A stretch of 64,000 nucleotides of DNA from Cricetomys ansorgei. Taxonomy: Eukaryota; Chordata; Mammalia; Rodentia; Nesomyidae. The notes under the pieces are model-generated. The model worked only from the letters and a program-made list of their open reading frames with translations. It was not told the origin of the DNA and did no database searches. Shown in pieces: positions 21,568 through 32,326 of the stretch (positions are counted from its first letter, which is position 1; every line of letters begins with the position of its first letter). The position numbers and the translations under genes were made by a program. The stretch lies in assembly GCA_026225945.1 (NCBI GenBank), contig JAMJFZ010003581.1, positions 9,461,001 through 9,525,000 on the forward strand, written 5' to 3'.

Positions 21568-22092
21568 GGCGGGGGGGAGACTGACTGTCTCTGGCTAGCA
21601 AGAAACCTGCTATGAGCCACACGCCTACTTGAGTAACAGAGCCCCCTCTCCAGGCAGAGGCAGAGGCAACAGAGCCCAGAGGCCAATGGTCCATTGACTC
21701 TGCCTTCTTCCTTATACACAGCTCAGTCTTGGTCTCTCATATCTAGATAGTGGTCCAGCATTGAGCATGGATGGCTGTGGGCTCTGGACTGTACTGCCTC
21801 CCTAGCAGGGATGCTCACTAGCTCCATGAGGCTGGGAAGGTCCCTGGGCCGAGTGCAACATTTACACTCTCAGTTCTGATTCAGGGACCTTCTGATGGGA
21901 CAGTAAACATCATGGTCAGAAGGGTGACTGGGGCCTTGGTGGACACTCCAGGATGGCTTTGAGGAGAGAAGAAGGGCCAAAGGTGTAAACTTGGAGAACA
22001 ACAGAGAGGAGGCATCTTCCCTTGACTTCCAGAAAAGAGTGGCAGAGGGAGGACTCAGGTTGAACAACTGACAAGTCAAGTTCTAGAAGGAT

Positions 22093-22143
22093 GGACAGAC
22101 AGACAGACAGACAGACACACACACACACACACACACACACACA
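22093..22143. repeat. Compound (GACA)n(CA)n microsatellite
   Basis: Six ACAG tetranucleotide units pass into about 13 CA units. Confidence 0.93.
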
Positions 22144-22574
22144 TCTCTGACTATCAAGCAACCTGTATAGAACCACCACCCTAGTGGGTACCTTGGGAAG
22201 CTTAACTCATACCACCTCCAGAGTCCAGCTCCATTCCTGGCCCTATACCAGCTCCTTCATGGGCCCTGACAGTCCTGTGCCATGGACAGCGGATTGGAGA
22301 GGCATCAGGCATAGGAACCAGTGGTGCCTGTCTCCCTGTGGGACCCTGACCAAGCCACTAACCCCACCTGGGCCTCAGTTTTTCCTCTCTTAAGAAAGGG
22401 GGCATTAATAATTCCTACCTCTAAAGATTGTTTTGGGGGATACAGTTAAGTGACATAAACACTGTGCAGCCTTGCGAACGTCTTGTTACTTTGCTGGGGT
22501 TCTTTCCTGTTCTTTGTTCATTCAGAGCTGGGGGGCGGGGTCAGTATTGGTTCTACTGGTGATTAAAAGACTCT

Positions 22575-22780
22575 GACTATGGGCTGCAAAGATGGCTGAG
22601 TGGTTAACATGCTTATTGCTCCTGCGAGGACCCAGGTTCAGCTTCCAGCGCTTGGCAGCTCATAGTTGCCTGTAAGTCCAGTTCCAAGGGATCCGATGTC
22701 CCTTTCTGACTTCCTCGGGCACTGTGTGCACATGGTGCATATAAACTATTACAGGTACACACATATACACATAATTTTTT
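22575..22780 (+). repeat. B2 SINE
   Basis: 'gggctgcaaagatggctgag', 'gaggacccaggttcagcttc', 'gttgcctgtaagtccagttc', tail near 22780. Confidence 0.88.
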
Positions 22781-22804
22781 TTAACCTTTTAAAACAACAC
22801 AAAC

Positions 22805-23085
22805 CAACCACTCTGGCCAAAAGCACCTTAGGGAGGAAAGGGTTTACTTGGCTTGTGCTTCTAGATTACAGTCCATCTTTGTCACCATCAGAACGCAGGC
22901 AGAGCCTGAATCAGAGATCATGGAGGAATGCTGTCTGCTAGATGCTGCTCGCTCAAGACCCATGCTTAGTGAGCTTTATTGTATAGCCTGAGACCACTTG
23001 CCCAGGGGATGGTATCTCCCACAGCGGACTGGACCCTCCTATATCAACTAACAACCAAGATACCAGAGAGGTGCCCACAGGCCGT
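22805..23085 (+). repeat. Family X interspersed repeat, 5'-truncated
   Basis: 'gggaggaaagggtttacttg', 'gaatcagagatcatggagga' and 'tatcaactaacaaccaagat' match the internal part of the copy at 5395-5790. Confidence 0.6.
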
Positions 23086-23324
23086 TATACCCAGCTTTGC
23101 TGTCTCCTACCCTCCCAGAGCCCCCCCTCCACCCTTGCTCTTCCATTCCTGAGAATGAATGCCCATCTCCTTTATTCTGTTCCTTCTAGGCCACATGGAA
23201 CTTTCTACTTTCCAGGTAGGCTCGTCAGCAAGGTTTAGAGTTCTAGCCAGGTCCCCAAATGGCCTCTAGTTCCTCTAGAACTCAGCTGGCACCATACTTG
23301 AGTAGAGAATAGAAATTTTAGGTT

Positions 23325-23335
23325 AAGAGGAAGTG
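23325..23335 (+). promoter_or_regulatory. PU.1/ETS-type site upstream of the ITIM receptor
   Basis: AAGAGGAAGTG agrees with the remembered PU.1 consensus and lies about 370 bases before the ATG at 23707. PU.1 control would fit a myeloid receptor. Binding is inferred. Confidence 0.35.
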
Positions 23336-23706
23336 GGATTGTGGGTGGTGGTGAGGGGGAATTAGCATACTCTTACTTCATGATGGTGTTCTCAGCTTCC
23401 TCACCCTGGCTCAGTGAAAGGGAGGTGGCCTTGAGGGGCAGGAGACTACAGAGTTTCTGTGAGCCTTCACCTAGTTCAGTTCAGACGGCCAGATACAAAG
23501 TCTGCAGCTGTAGCCTTGGAGGTCTACAGGCCACAGAAGTCTTGCTCGGCTTCCCTCTTGTCCACAGCAGTCTCTGCCTTCCTCAGCAACTGGTCCAGCA
23601 CTGGCTGCGGTGGCTGCTGAATACCACCTAGACCCGGTCTCTCCTCTTCAGGACATCCCTGGCTCCTTCCCTTCTTGCTCCCCATTCCAGATCAAAAAGA
23701 GGACCC

Positions 23707-23764
23707 ATGGCCTGGGAGACCACATACCTGTTATTCCCCATCCTGCTGCTGCTCCTGGCCTCAG
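23707..23764 (+). CDS. ITIM receptor exon 1 (signal peptide)
   Basis: MAWETTYLLFPILLLLLAS, then a split Gly codon at a GTGAG donor. Context 'gacccATGg' is Kozak-like. Confidence 0.88.
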
Positions 23765-26117
23765 GTGAGAGGGAAGGGACCAGGGAGAGTAGAGGAAGGG
23801 AATGGAGGTGTGCATTACAGGGGCTCTGTGGTTGGGAAGGCAGAATACACAGTGTTGTGGCCAGTGCTGGCTCTAAGATTCATCCTGAGCACAGACACAG
23901 AGAGGCTCACTCCCTGAGAAGGGAGCCCACCTCCTAGCTCTGCTGTGGAGGCTGGGGACTCTCTGACCTGAAGGGTGCATTCTCAGGTTCCTGGGCACAG
24001 GACATAGAGATGCTGCAAACCCTGGAGGGCAAGAACATTTCTGTGACATGCTGGTACAATCCCAGCCATCGCTTCAAGGAGAAGGTCTGGTGTCAGAATA
24101 CAAGAGATACATGTAAAATCTTAGCATCAAGTCTCAACATGCGTGCTCAGAGGCCACAACAGTACTCCATCCGGGACTATCCTGAGTTTGGCTCCTTCAC
24201 TGTCACCATGACTGCGCTCAAGACGGGAAACTCGGGCCTCTATTGGTGTGGAATTGTTCAAGGTAACAGATGGATCTCTGCTGTCAGAACCATCTGGCTG
24301 GTGGTGTCAAAAGGTGAGCCTCCCCTTCTATGTGGCTCTCAGCCTTCCTGAGTCACAAGCCTCCAGAGTTGGAGAACACTCTAGAAAGCGCTTCCTCTAG
24401 TAGCTGAAAACTGGGTGCAGAGAAGAAAGGCCCCTCCCCCAAGGCCACCCGCTGGTTAAGGGCAGAACCCAGCCTAGAACCCAGGCTTGCTGGCCTCTGG
24501 GCTGTTCTTACTGGTTTCTCTTAACACTTTTGCTGCTGCTGCTGCTGCTGCTAACAGAAACCTTCCACTCTTTTATTTATAATTGCGTGTGTGCATGTCC
24601 GTGCTACAGCGCATGCGCTGAGTCACTCCTTCCACCACGTGGGTTGAATTCCGTGCTATAGCGCATGCGCTGAGGCACTCCTCCATGTGGGTTGAATTCA
24701 GGCCATCGGTCTTGGCAGCAAGAGCCTTGGTCCCCTGAGCTTTCCCACTGACCCCCCTCCGTTCATTTGGAAGGATCTTAAAGCTCCTCCAAGCCGTCAC
24801 ACTGTCCATCCTGTACATCCCTCGCCTGAAATCCCATCAGAAACCTTCTCCCCAGTGTCTGTGGGCTCCACCGCACAGAGAGGCCTCAGAGCGAATAGAG
24901 GGGGCACTGAGAGATGTGGACAGGGAGGAGACCGACAGCAGACAGACAGCTAGACAGAGAGGCAGACAGGAGGTTAGTGGGGAAGGTGTGGGTCCTCACC
25001 CTGACCTGCCCTTGACACGTGAGAGCATCTGGCCTTTGGGATGGTGGCCCAGAGGCTACTGCTGATGATCTTGAGTCTCTTATGTATTTCATCCTGAAGA
25101 CTGCAGAGATTCAAGGCCTCTTGCATTTGTCTGTGATGTTCACATGCTCACGGTTTGGAGGCCCCTCCTGTCCCTTTCCCTGCTGCAGAGCGTGCCCAGT
25201 GGTTATTTTCATGAAAGGTTTCTGCCCAGGCACGTTCCATGTCGGGAAGAACTAGGTGTTGACCTTTCAACCTGCACCAGGGAGGTGAAGGCAACGGGAT
25301 CCCTGGGCTCATCAGCAAGAGCTCAATAGTCAAATGAAATAAAAATGAATGGACCACATCTGACAGCTAAAATTGTTCTTAACCTCCATATGAGTGCATA
25401 CATAGGCACACGTGTGCACTTGCACAGACACAAATATGCACATCCATGTACACAAACACAACACACTGAGTGTTGGACAGATAGTGCAGGGTTAAAAGTG
25501 CTTGCCGCTCTTCCAGAGGACCCGAGTTGGGTTCCCAGCGCCCTCATCAGATAGCTCACAACAGCCTGTAACTCCAGCTCCAGGAGCTCTGACACCTCTG
25601 ACCTCCATGGGCCCTGAACTTATATGCACATATCACTCCCACCACACACACAGATAATTAAAAGTAATAAAAGTCGTAAAAGAACACAGGGAACAGAAGA
25701 GGCCCAAGAACGTGTGAGGCCTCAATTAAAGCCACGTGCCCTGTGGCTTTTCTCAGGAGGTAACTCCAGTCCCATTCATGGCACAGCACCACCTTTCTGT
25801 GCAGGGCAGGTGGTGGTTCTGAGTCCTCACTTGCTGGCACCAGGGCCAGCCAGGCTGGCTCCCCTTCTTCCAGGGCTGGAGGGGGTTGGTGTGGGATGAA
25901 AAGATAGATGCTGTGCTCACTGTGGTCTTTTACAGCTTCAACCCCACCCACTACCTCCTGGATGACAACAGCCCTGGCTACTACTACCAGCCCTGACAAT
26001 GGCAGGTACTGAGCACTCTCTGGCCTGTCGCCTTAGTTCTCTGTTTCCTTCTACTCTTCGAGCTGTCATTCTGATAGATGCCCAGCTCTCATGGGACAGA
26101 TAGAGTCAGATGGCTAT

Positions 26118-26169
<52 letters not shown>

Positions 26170-29100
26170 TTATCTATCCATCCATGTATGCATGTATGTA
26201 TGTATGCATCCATCCATCCATCCATCCATCTTTTTAATTTTGAGCCTACGATCTCACTAAGTGATTCGTGCTGGTCTTTAATTCATTCTATCACACAAAC
26301 AAAACTTTTTTTTTTTGGTCCCCCCTGCCGCAGCCTGTACCTGGCATGATGGGCCTGTTGAAGCCCAGGCTCTTGATATTTGCAGCTGGTTAATTCTTTG
26401 TCACGGAGGCTCTTCTGTGCCTTGTAAGATATTTAGCAACATCCTTGACCTTGTGTGGCCGGCATCACAAGTGTCTTTCTAAACATACATGCGGCAACTA
26501 GAAATGTCACTGGACATTGCTAGGAGGGTCTTGAAGATGGCTATCCCCATCTTTTGTGTGGGGGATGAACAGGAGTGTGAACTGGAGGGGCTCCCCACTT
26601 GCCTACTCTCTTGCCCTTGTGTAGGCAGTCATGTGACTTCACCTCTGTCTTTACCTCCACCCTTCTGCCAGTCCTCTCTTGCCCTTCAGTATGAGCAGGG
26701 TTGCTGTCAGGGAGCCACATTGGGTCTGGAGGAAGGTGTGGCTTCCTGACTTCATGGCCTGGAATCATTCCGTGACTGCTGATGGCTTCCAAACCCCAGG
26801 CCCTTGGCCTCTGCCATCTACTTCTCTCTGAACCAACCCAACAGACAGTGGACCCCAGGCTCTTGTAAACCACTTCTTGTCTAAAGAGTAAACCAGAAAC
26901 CAGCTGAGCTGAGCTGTCCCTGAAAGTACTTCCCCTTTCTCTATGACCTTGCCAGTCGGACCCCTTCCTAAGGGCTGCTACAGGTGCTCACATCTACCTT
27001 CAGGTCCTTCTTTTGACCCAAAGTGGGACATATTGGAATGCATTTAGCTGGCAGAACTATTTCAGGCGACCCTGATGCCCCTGGGAGCTGACCACATCTC
27101 ACAGAGAGGGGCTGAGGTAAAGCTGCAGGATGGGGCAAAAATTCCTGAAGGAAGGAAACTGGAACTGGCAAGTTCAGGGTCCCAAAAGGAAGTTAAGGAG
27201 CTGGAAAGGGAAAAGGAACAATGGCATGTGACCTCATCAACATTCGTCCATCATGGAGACTGCAGGATCTATGGAGCAGGTCCACTGCATATTAAAGCAT
27301 TCCCTTGCCCAGCTGGGGTGGGGCTGGAGGAATGAACTCAGAAGAGGCTGGGTTGGTGGAGGATCTGTGGGAACTGCAGGCCCAGGAAGGAAGTTTTTCT
27401 GGTAGGAGGTGTGCTGGGCTCTGACTCTCCTTACTGGCTAATCTGTGTTCCGAAGCCCTCCAGATAACTCTCTGTGGAATGGCATCGTTGCTGGTGTGGC
27501 AGTGGCCGTCCTGCTCCTGCTTGGGCTTGTCCTCCTTGTGGTCCTGTACCTTAGGAAAACCGGAAGAAGAGCCCAGGAAGGTGAGACCATGTTGCTTGTT
27601 TGCCGACAACAAAACTGAGACCTGAAAGGGAAGGTGTCCAAGTGGCTCCCTTCCCCTTCACAAGGTGGCAGGCCTGGTAGTGGTGGTGTTGGTGGTGGTG
27701 TGGTTACCCCACAGCTTCTAAGCTGGCCTACATAAAGGCCCCTCAATTTCCCACTTATTTGCTCAAGACAAAGTGTTCTTCGATTTTGGATCATATACTT
27801 TTTCTGTCTTAATTATTTTCATTATTTTATTCCGTGTGTATGGGTGTTTTCCTTGCACATATTTCTATGCACCATGTGTGAGCCTGGTGCTTTTTGGATC
27901 CCTCAGAACTAGAATTACAGAGAGTTATGAGCCACCTTATGGGTGCAGGAATTCGAACCTGGGTTATCTTGAAGAGCAACCAGTGCTCTTAACTACTGAG
28001 CCATTTCTCCAGTCCTTATGTTTTTCAAGTTTACGATGAAGAACTTGTTAACAAGTCTGTACAAAGAACTTTTGGGCTAACGGTATTGAAATGCATGTTG
28101 CTACCATTTTTTAAATTTGGCCTTTCCCAGTATGAAGGAAGTGCAGAGGTGTATGTAGGTCAAAGTAGTAAATATATAGAATGACTGTGTAAAAATAGTA
28201 TGTTTTTACCCCATATTTTTGCAAAGTGAGTAGCTTTTAACTGCTCTTGCCACAGGAGGGACATGGGTGTGCTGGTTAGCTTTCAGCTGCCAACCTGACA
28301 CACCTAGAATCACCTGGAATTCTAGGGTGTGTTAATGAAGAATTCTCAAGATCTGTTTAATCTGTGAGCATGTTTGGGGGCACGGCGGGGGTGGGGTAGG
28401 CAGGACAGGGAGTGTCACAGTTGTTAGCTGGTGTAGGTGGTCCCAGCCCAGTGTGGGCAGATCCATTCCCTAGGCAGAGGTTTGCAAACAGTATACAAGG
28501 TAAAGGTTAGCTGAGAGCAAGCAGTCAAGTTGCCCTTGAGTGTGGATGTGGTCTGTCTGCTGCTTGAGTTCTTGCCTCAACTTCCTGAAAGCATGGACTG
28601 TAACTTGTGATTGTGTTGCTTGTGGTGTGTTGCTTTTTGTCAGAGTGTTTGTCAGAGCAACAGGAATGAAACCAGACCAATGAGTAATTGTGAGAAGACA
28701 GATATGTTCATTTTTCTACTATATTAACCATTTTACTATATATATTCAACATCATAGAGTATGTAGTGTATATGATACACACACATTTTAAAGTATACAT
28801 GATGATCTTTTCCTTTGTGGTCCAAAGGATAGAACCAAGGCTTTGGGCGTGTTAAACACATACTCTACCCCTGAACCCTTAGCCCCACAGTGAAGACTGA
28901 GGGGCTGGGGAGATGGCTCCGTTGGTATGGCGAAGTGCTTGCTGTGTATACATGAGGACCTGAATTTGATATCCAGCCTCTGTGTAGAAATCTAAGAACA
29001 CACTTGTAATCCTGGCATTGGGGAAACGGAGACAGGGCATCCCCACGGCTCACTGGCCCTCCAGCTTCACTGAACTGACAGGCCCCAGGACCCAGTTCGA

Positions 29101-32100
29101 GACCCTGTCTCAAAACACAAGATGGACAGCTCCTGAGGAAAGACAGTCAAGCTTGTCCTCTATTCTCTGTGCACACATGCACACACATGCACACATGCCC
29201 ATGAGTGTGCACCCCACACACATACACACACACACACACACACATACACACAAGTGAATGTGGTACAAAGGGAAAAATTGTTTTCCTTCAGGCTCTTCAA
29301 GGTCTCTTCACTCTTCCAAGTTTTAAGTTTTTAGCATTAATCCCATATGAACCCGGTAGCCTTCAGATGACTTCTGAATCCTTTCTAGCTTCATTTGCCC
29401 TATGTGTTTATTTTCCACATGCCTTCCAGATGTTTCTGTGGACGACAGGATTAAAAAAATGTGTGAGTGGGCCAGAATGATCACAGAGCTCGTAAATATT
29501 AATTTCTCAATCTCTAAAAAAAAAAATCCTTAGAGAGGAGAGAATTTTAAAAGTCTACATGCTTATTTTCCAAATGTTATGCGGTCAGTTTAGTAGGTCG
29601 CCGTGACATTCTAAGAAAACAGCACAGGAACAGCAAAATGCCCAGACTCTGCCTACAGATGCTCATTGAGTCTTCATTGAGGAGTGTGTGTGTGAGTGTG
29701 CACACAGGTGTGAGTGTGGGTGGGTGTGTTCATAGGGAATGCTGTGCTGCACACTGAGGGCTTTTTCTTTTTCCAAGGCAAGGTTTCTCTGTGGTACCTT
29801 GGTCCGTCCTGGAACTCACTCTGTGGACCAGGCTGGCCTCTGCCTCCCGAGTACTGGGATTAAAAGCGTGTGCCACCACCGCCACCCGGCTCACACGGAG
29901 GACTTTTGATACAGGAAACTAGAAAGCCATATGACCCCACATAGGACCCCCACCAGTGAATAGATGATACTTAACTCTGATGTTAAATATGGACTTCACA
30001 GTGAGCGACCCAGAATCGATCATGATGTTGACTGGGTTTATGCAGATTAAACACAGGCAGCCAGGCTATGTGGCTTCTTAGAATCCTTGGACACTGCTCA
30101 GTGCTGGGTCCTCAGGAAGAAACTATCCTTTGGCCAAGCCCTGGCTTCAACCCCATCAGGGTCCCTTCTGCCCATTCTGGGGTTGCCATGAGAAACGGGT
30201 AAGATGGTACGTGGGAAGTCTTTCCACTAACCCTGCTGGTTTCCTCCCAGATCAGAAGGAATGTCATCACATCTATGAAGACTTTTCAGGCACCAAGGAG
30301 GAGACCACTGTAAGTAGGAACGACTCTCCCCGGGAACTAGGGAACCACAGCTTTCCAGCTTACATCTGTGGTTGCGCGAACCTCAGCCTGCATTCAGTTT
30401 CTGTTTACCCACACACTCATGACTGCTCATGCCCTCATGACCTGTTTCCTTTCTTACGTGGTTCTTCTTCTCGTGTTCCCCAACTCACCCTAGAGAGAGA
30501 CAGAGACACGCTGGGAGAGAGATTGGTAGAACCAGCTCTCGGCTGCCACCTCGTAGGTAGACATGGGTGGACATATAGGTGGCCCCACCGGGGACAGTTC
30601 TTCCTGTCTCTTAGGCCCCCCCAATTAGCCTACAGACTAGCTGTCTTTGGTCCAGGCAGTGTGGAACGAGCATGATGAATCATGGTTCCCTAAGGTATTC
30701 TTGAAGACTCGAGTAGTTCTGTCTCACCTACAGACCGGAGAAAAATTTATGTATTATTTATTTATTTATGTTTTTATTTATTGGTTGGTTTTTTTTTTTT
30801 CCGAGACAGTGTTTCTCTGTTGTAACTATGGTTGTCCTGGAGCTTAATCTGTAGATCAGGCTGGCCTCGAACTCACAGAGATCCACCTGCTTCTGGCTCC
30901 CAAGTATTGGGATTAAAGGTGTACACCACTGCTGCTTGGCTGAATCTTTTTTTTTATATATATATTTATTTTTGATTTTTATAGGATTTCACAGTTGAGA
31001 GACTGAATTTGTTTCTAACTATTTATTTTTATTTTATGTGCATTGGTGTTTGGCAGCGTGTATGTCCGTGAGAGGATTTCAAGTCCCCTGGAACTGGAGT
31101 TACAGACAGTAGTGAGCTGCCATGTGGGTGCTGGGAATTGAACCCAGGTCCTCTGGGAGAACAGGCAGGACTTTTAACCTCTACCCGTGTCTCCAGCCCC
31201 CTCAGACCAGAGAATCTCGGTACTAGACACCCACAGAATTAGGAGGTTCCAAGGTCATCTAACACAGACACATATAATGGCAGAATCAATTCCACAAAAT
31301 GCACCCATAACAAATCCCCTTTTAACTTGATCCTACTGATGCTTGAATGTGTGTAAGATTCACTTGGAAAACTCTTTTTTAAGTTTCTGGAAGGGTATGG
31401 TGGCACAGGCCGGTAATCCCAGCACTTAGGAGGCTGGGGCAAGATCGCTTATGCCACATTATGTTGCCAGTCTCAAAAACACAAGTGCTGGGGGCTTTAG
31501 CTCAGTGGTAGAGTTTTTGCCATGCATGTGCACCCTGGGTGTCATCCCCAACACTGAAAAATATGCAAAAGTAATCGTTTCTTAGTCCCCACCCCCCAGA
31601 GCCTTTGCTTTCATGGATTTAAAGGGAAGCCTCTTTCCAGTTTTGCACAGGACACTGAAGAGGCCAGAGCATCTCAGCTCAGTGACAGGAAAGGTAACTT
31701 TCCCAGCCACCCATTCCCAGAGGCTCTCCAGGCCCAATGTTACAAAGTCCTACATCTTTTTAAAGAACAAATTTATTTTTATTTTATGTGTATGAGTATT
31801 TTGTCTACATATTTGTATGTGCACCATGTGTATGCAGTTCCTGATGGGGCCAGAAGAGGGAGTCAGACCTCCTGGAACTGGAGTTATCAGACAGCTGTGA
31901 GCTACCATGTGGGTGCTGAGAAACACAAGCAGGTCCTCTGGAAAAGTAGTCAGTGCTTACAACCACCGAGCAGTCTCTCCAGTTCATGTTCTGCACCTAA
32001 AACTATGTCCCTGTTCCTCCTCGCAGTTCTGGTTACTCACAAGCCACTGACCACTCCACCCACTATTCTTTCAATACACATCTGTTCTCTCTGATTCTCA

Positions 32101-32326
32101 GGGCTTCGATCAGCAGACCCTCTCGAATGAGGAAGCTGGGACTATCTGTTACGCTTCCCTCATCCATCTAAACCACGTGAACCCTCAGGACTCCATCTAT
32201 AGCAACACCCAGCCCTGTTGGAAGCCCTCCCCTGACCCCTTTCTGTCTGTGGAATATGCCAGCATCTCTAGGAACAGACTCCAGTCTTCCAAGTCGGATG
32301 CCCTTGAAGTGGAGACCAGGAACTGA
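23707..32326 (+). CDS. TREM/CD300-like Ig-V receptor with ITIM tail, 6 coding exons
   Basis: Exons 23707-23764, 23987-24313, 25936-26005, 27456-27580, 30251-30309 and 32102-32326 join in frame (864 nt, 287 aa). The product has a signal peptide (1-20), one Ig-V domain (about 24-128: SVTCWY, VWCQNTRDTC, SGLYWCG), a 25-residue Thr-rich stalk, and an uncharged membrane helix (about 161-184) followed by RKTGRR. Tail tyrosines are Y202 (HIYEDF), Y230 (ICYASL, ITIM), Y246 (SIYSNT, a YxN Grb2-type site) and Y265 (VEYASI, ITIM). ITIMs normally recruit SHP-1/SHP-2, so an inhibitory receptor is inferred. The uncharged helix argues against DAP12 pairing. The gene lies between Treml2 and Trem2. From memory mouse has a poorly described Ig-receptor gene there (B430306N03Rik), and Treml6 is another possible name, so I leave the symbol blank. 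Human TREML1 and CD300A have similar architecture. Exons 3 and 5 are the least certain because they are short. Confidence 0.85.
23987..24313 (+). CDS. ITIM receptor exon 2 (Ig-V domain)
   Basis: Phase 1-1 exon of 327 nt bounded by TTCTCAG and GTGAGC. It has a complete V-set pattern with four cysteines and an N-glycosylation sequon (NIS). Confidence 0.93.
24531..24552. repeat. (GCT)n trinucleotide repeat
   Basis: Seven GCT units in intron 2 of the ITIM receptor gene. Confidence 0.9.
24570..24750 (-). repeat. B2/B3-group SINE with internal tandem duplication
   Basis: Reverse SINE body whose middle is duplicated: 24599-24650 and 24651-24699 both run 'ccgtgcta(c/t)agcgcatgcg' to 'gtgggttgaatt'. 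Each copy carries the palindrome GCGCATGCGC. Confidence 0.7.
24609..24670. promoter_or_regulatory. Two NRF1-type palindromes 52 bp apart
   Basis: GCGCATGCGC at 24609-24618 and 24661-24670 matches the core of the NRF1 consensus. A CACGTG E-box lies between them. Both come from the SINE duplication; activity is unknown. Confidence 0.35.
25470..25690 (+). repeat. B2 SINE
   Basis: 'ttggacagatagtgcagggt', 'cagaggacccgagttgggtt', 'ctgtaactccagctccagga' and an A-rich tail. Confidence 0.88.
25936..26005 (+). CDS. ITIM receptor exon 3 (stalk)
   Basis: A 70-nt exon encoding a Thr/Ser-rich linker (ASTPPTTSWMTT through SPDNG). Acceptor TTTTACAG, donor GTACTG. It keeps frame between the Ig-V and membrane exons. 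Confidence 0.75.
26117..26230. repeat. (CTAT)n(TATG)n(CATC)n compound tetranucleotide array
   Basis: About 14 CTAT units change to TGTA/TGCA and then CATC units. It lies in intron 3 of the ITIM receptor gene. Confidence 0.95.
26380..27440. other. ITIM receptor intron 3, non-repeat part
   Basis: About 1 kb with no recognised repeat or exon. Short open frames on both strands show no domain pattern. Confidence 0.35.
27456..27580 (+). CDS. ITIM receptor exon 4 (transmembrane)
   Basis: Encodes SPPDNSLWNGIV, a 24-residue helix and YLRKTGRRAQE. The CCGAAG acceptor has a modest pyrimidine tract but a CTAAT branch-site-like sequence about 20 bases upstream; the next AG would give an immediate stop. 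Donor GTGAGA. Confidence 0.85.
27810..28018 (-). repeat. B2 SINE
   Basis: Reverse B2: 'ttttccttgcacatatttct', 'gcaggaattcgaacctgggt', 'ctgagccatttctccagtcc'. Confidence 0.9.
28268..28700 (-). repeat. Family X interspersed repeat, inverted
   Basis: Starts 'gtgctggttagctttcagct' and 'ccaacctgacacacctagaa', the complement of the right end of family X copies. Confidence 0.6.
28805..28892 (-). repeat. ID-type SINE
   Basis: 'aaaggatagaaccaaggctt' then 'tctacccctgaacccttagc' is a decayed ID in reverse. Confidence 0.6.
28895..29130 (+). repeat. B3-group SINE with B1-like middle
   Basis: 'ggctggggagatggctccgt', 'gaggacctgaatttgatatc', 'cttgtaatcctggcattggg' and 'gagaccctgtctcaaaacac'. Confidence 0.7.
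29217..29252. repeat. (CA)n microsatellite
   Basis: CA units with two TA interruptions, at the tail of the preceding SINE. Confidence 0.9.
29765..29893 (-). repeat. B1 SINE
   Basis: 'aaggcaaggtttctctgtgg', 'ctctgtggaccaggctggcc', 'actgggattaaaagcgtgtg'; a short internal deletion removes the 'tcgaactcacagagatc' part. Confidence 0.88.
30251..30309 (+). CDS. ITIM receptor exon 5 (proximal tail)
   Basis: Encodes DQKECHHIYEDFSGTKEETT. Acceptor TCCTCCCAG and donor GTAAGT are strong, and the exon ends at a codon boundary. Confidence 0.8.
30795..30945 (-). repeat. B1 SINE
   Basis: 'ccgagacagtgtttctctgt', 'gatcaggctggcctcgaact', 'ttgggattaaaggtgtacac'. Confidence 0.93.
31015..31200 (-). repeat. B2 SINE
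   Basis: 'atttttattttatgtgcatt', 'cccctggaactggagttaca', 'gctgggaattgaacccaggt', 'gtctccagcccc'. Confidence 0.93.
31390..31570 (+). repeat. B1 fragment followed by ID SINE
   Basis: A truncated B1 ('ggtatggtggcacaggccgg', 'aatcccagcacttaggaggc') is followed by an ID-type unit ('gggggctttagctcagtggt', 'catccccaacactg'). Confidence 0.75.
31765..31985 (-). repeat. B2 SINE
   Basis: 'atttttattttatgtgtatg', 'cctcctggaactggagttat', 'gagcagtctctccagttc'. Confidence 0.9.
32102..32326 (+). CDS. ITIM receptor exon 6 (ITIM tail and stop)
   Basis: Acceptor GATTCTCAG. Encodes GFDQQTLSNEEAGTICYASL, then IYSNT and VEYASI, ending VETRN with TGA at 32324-32326. The exon stays open for 225 nt with three spaced tyrosine motifs, which supports it being real coding sequence. 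Confidence 0.88.
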   Translation, partial: GFDQQTLSNEEAGTICYASLIHLNHVNPQDSIYSNTQPCWKPSPDPFLSVEYASISRNRLQSSKSDALEVETRN

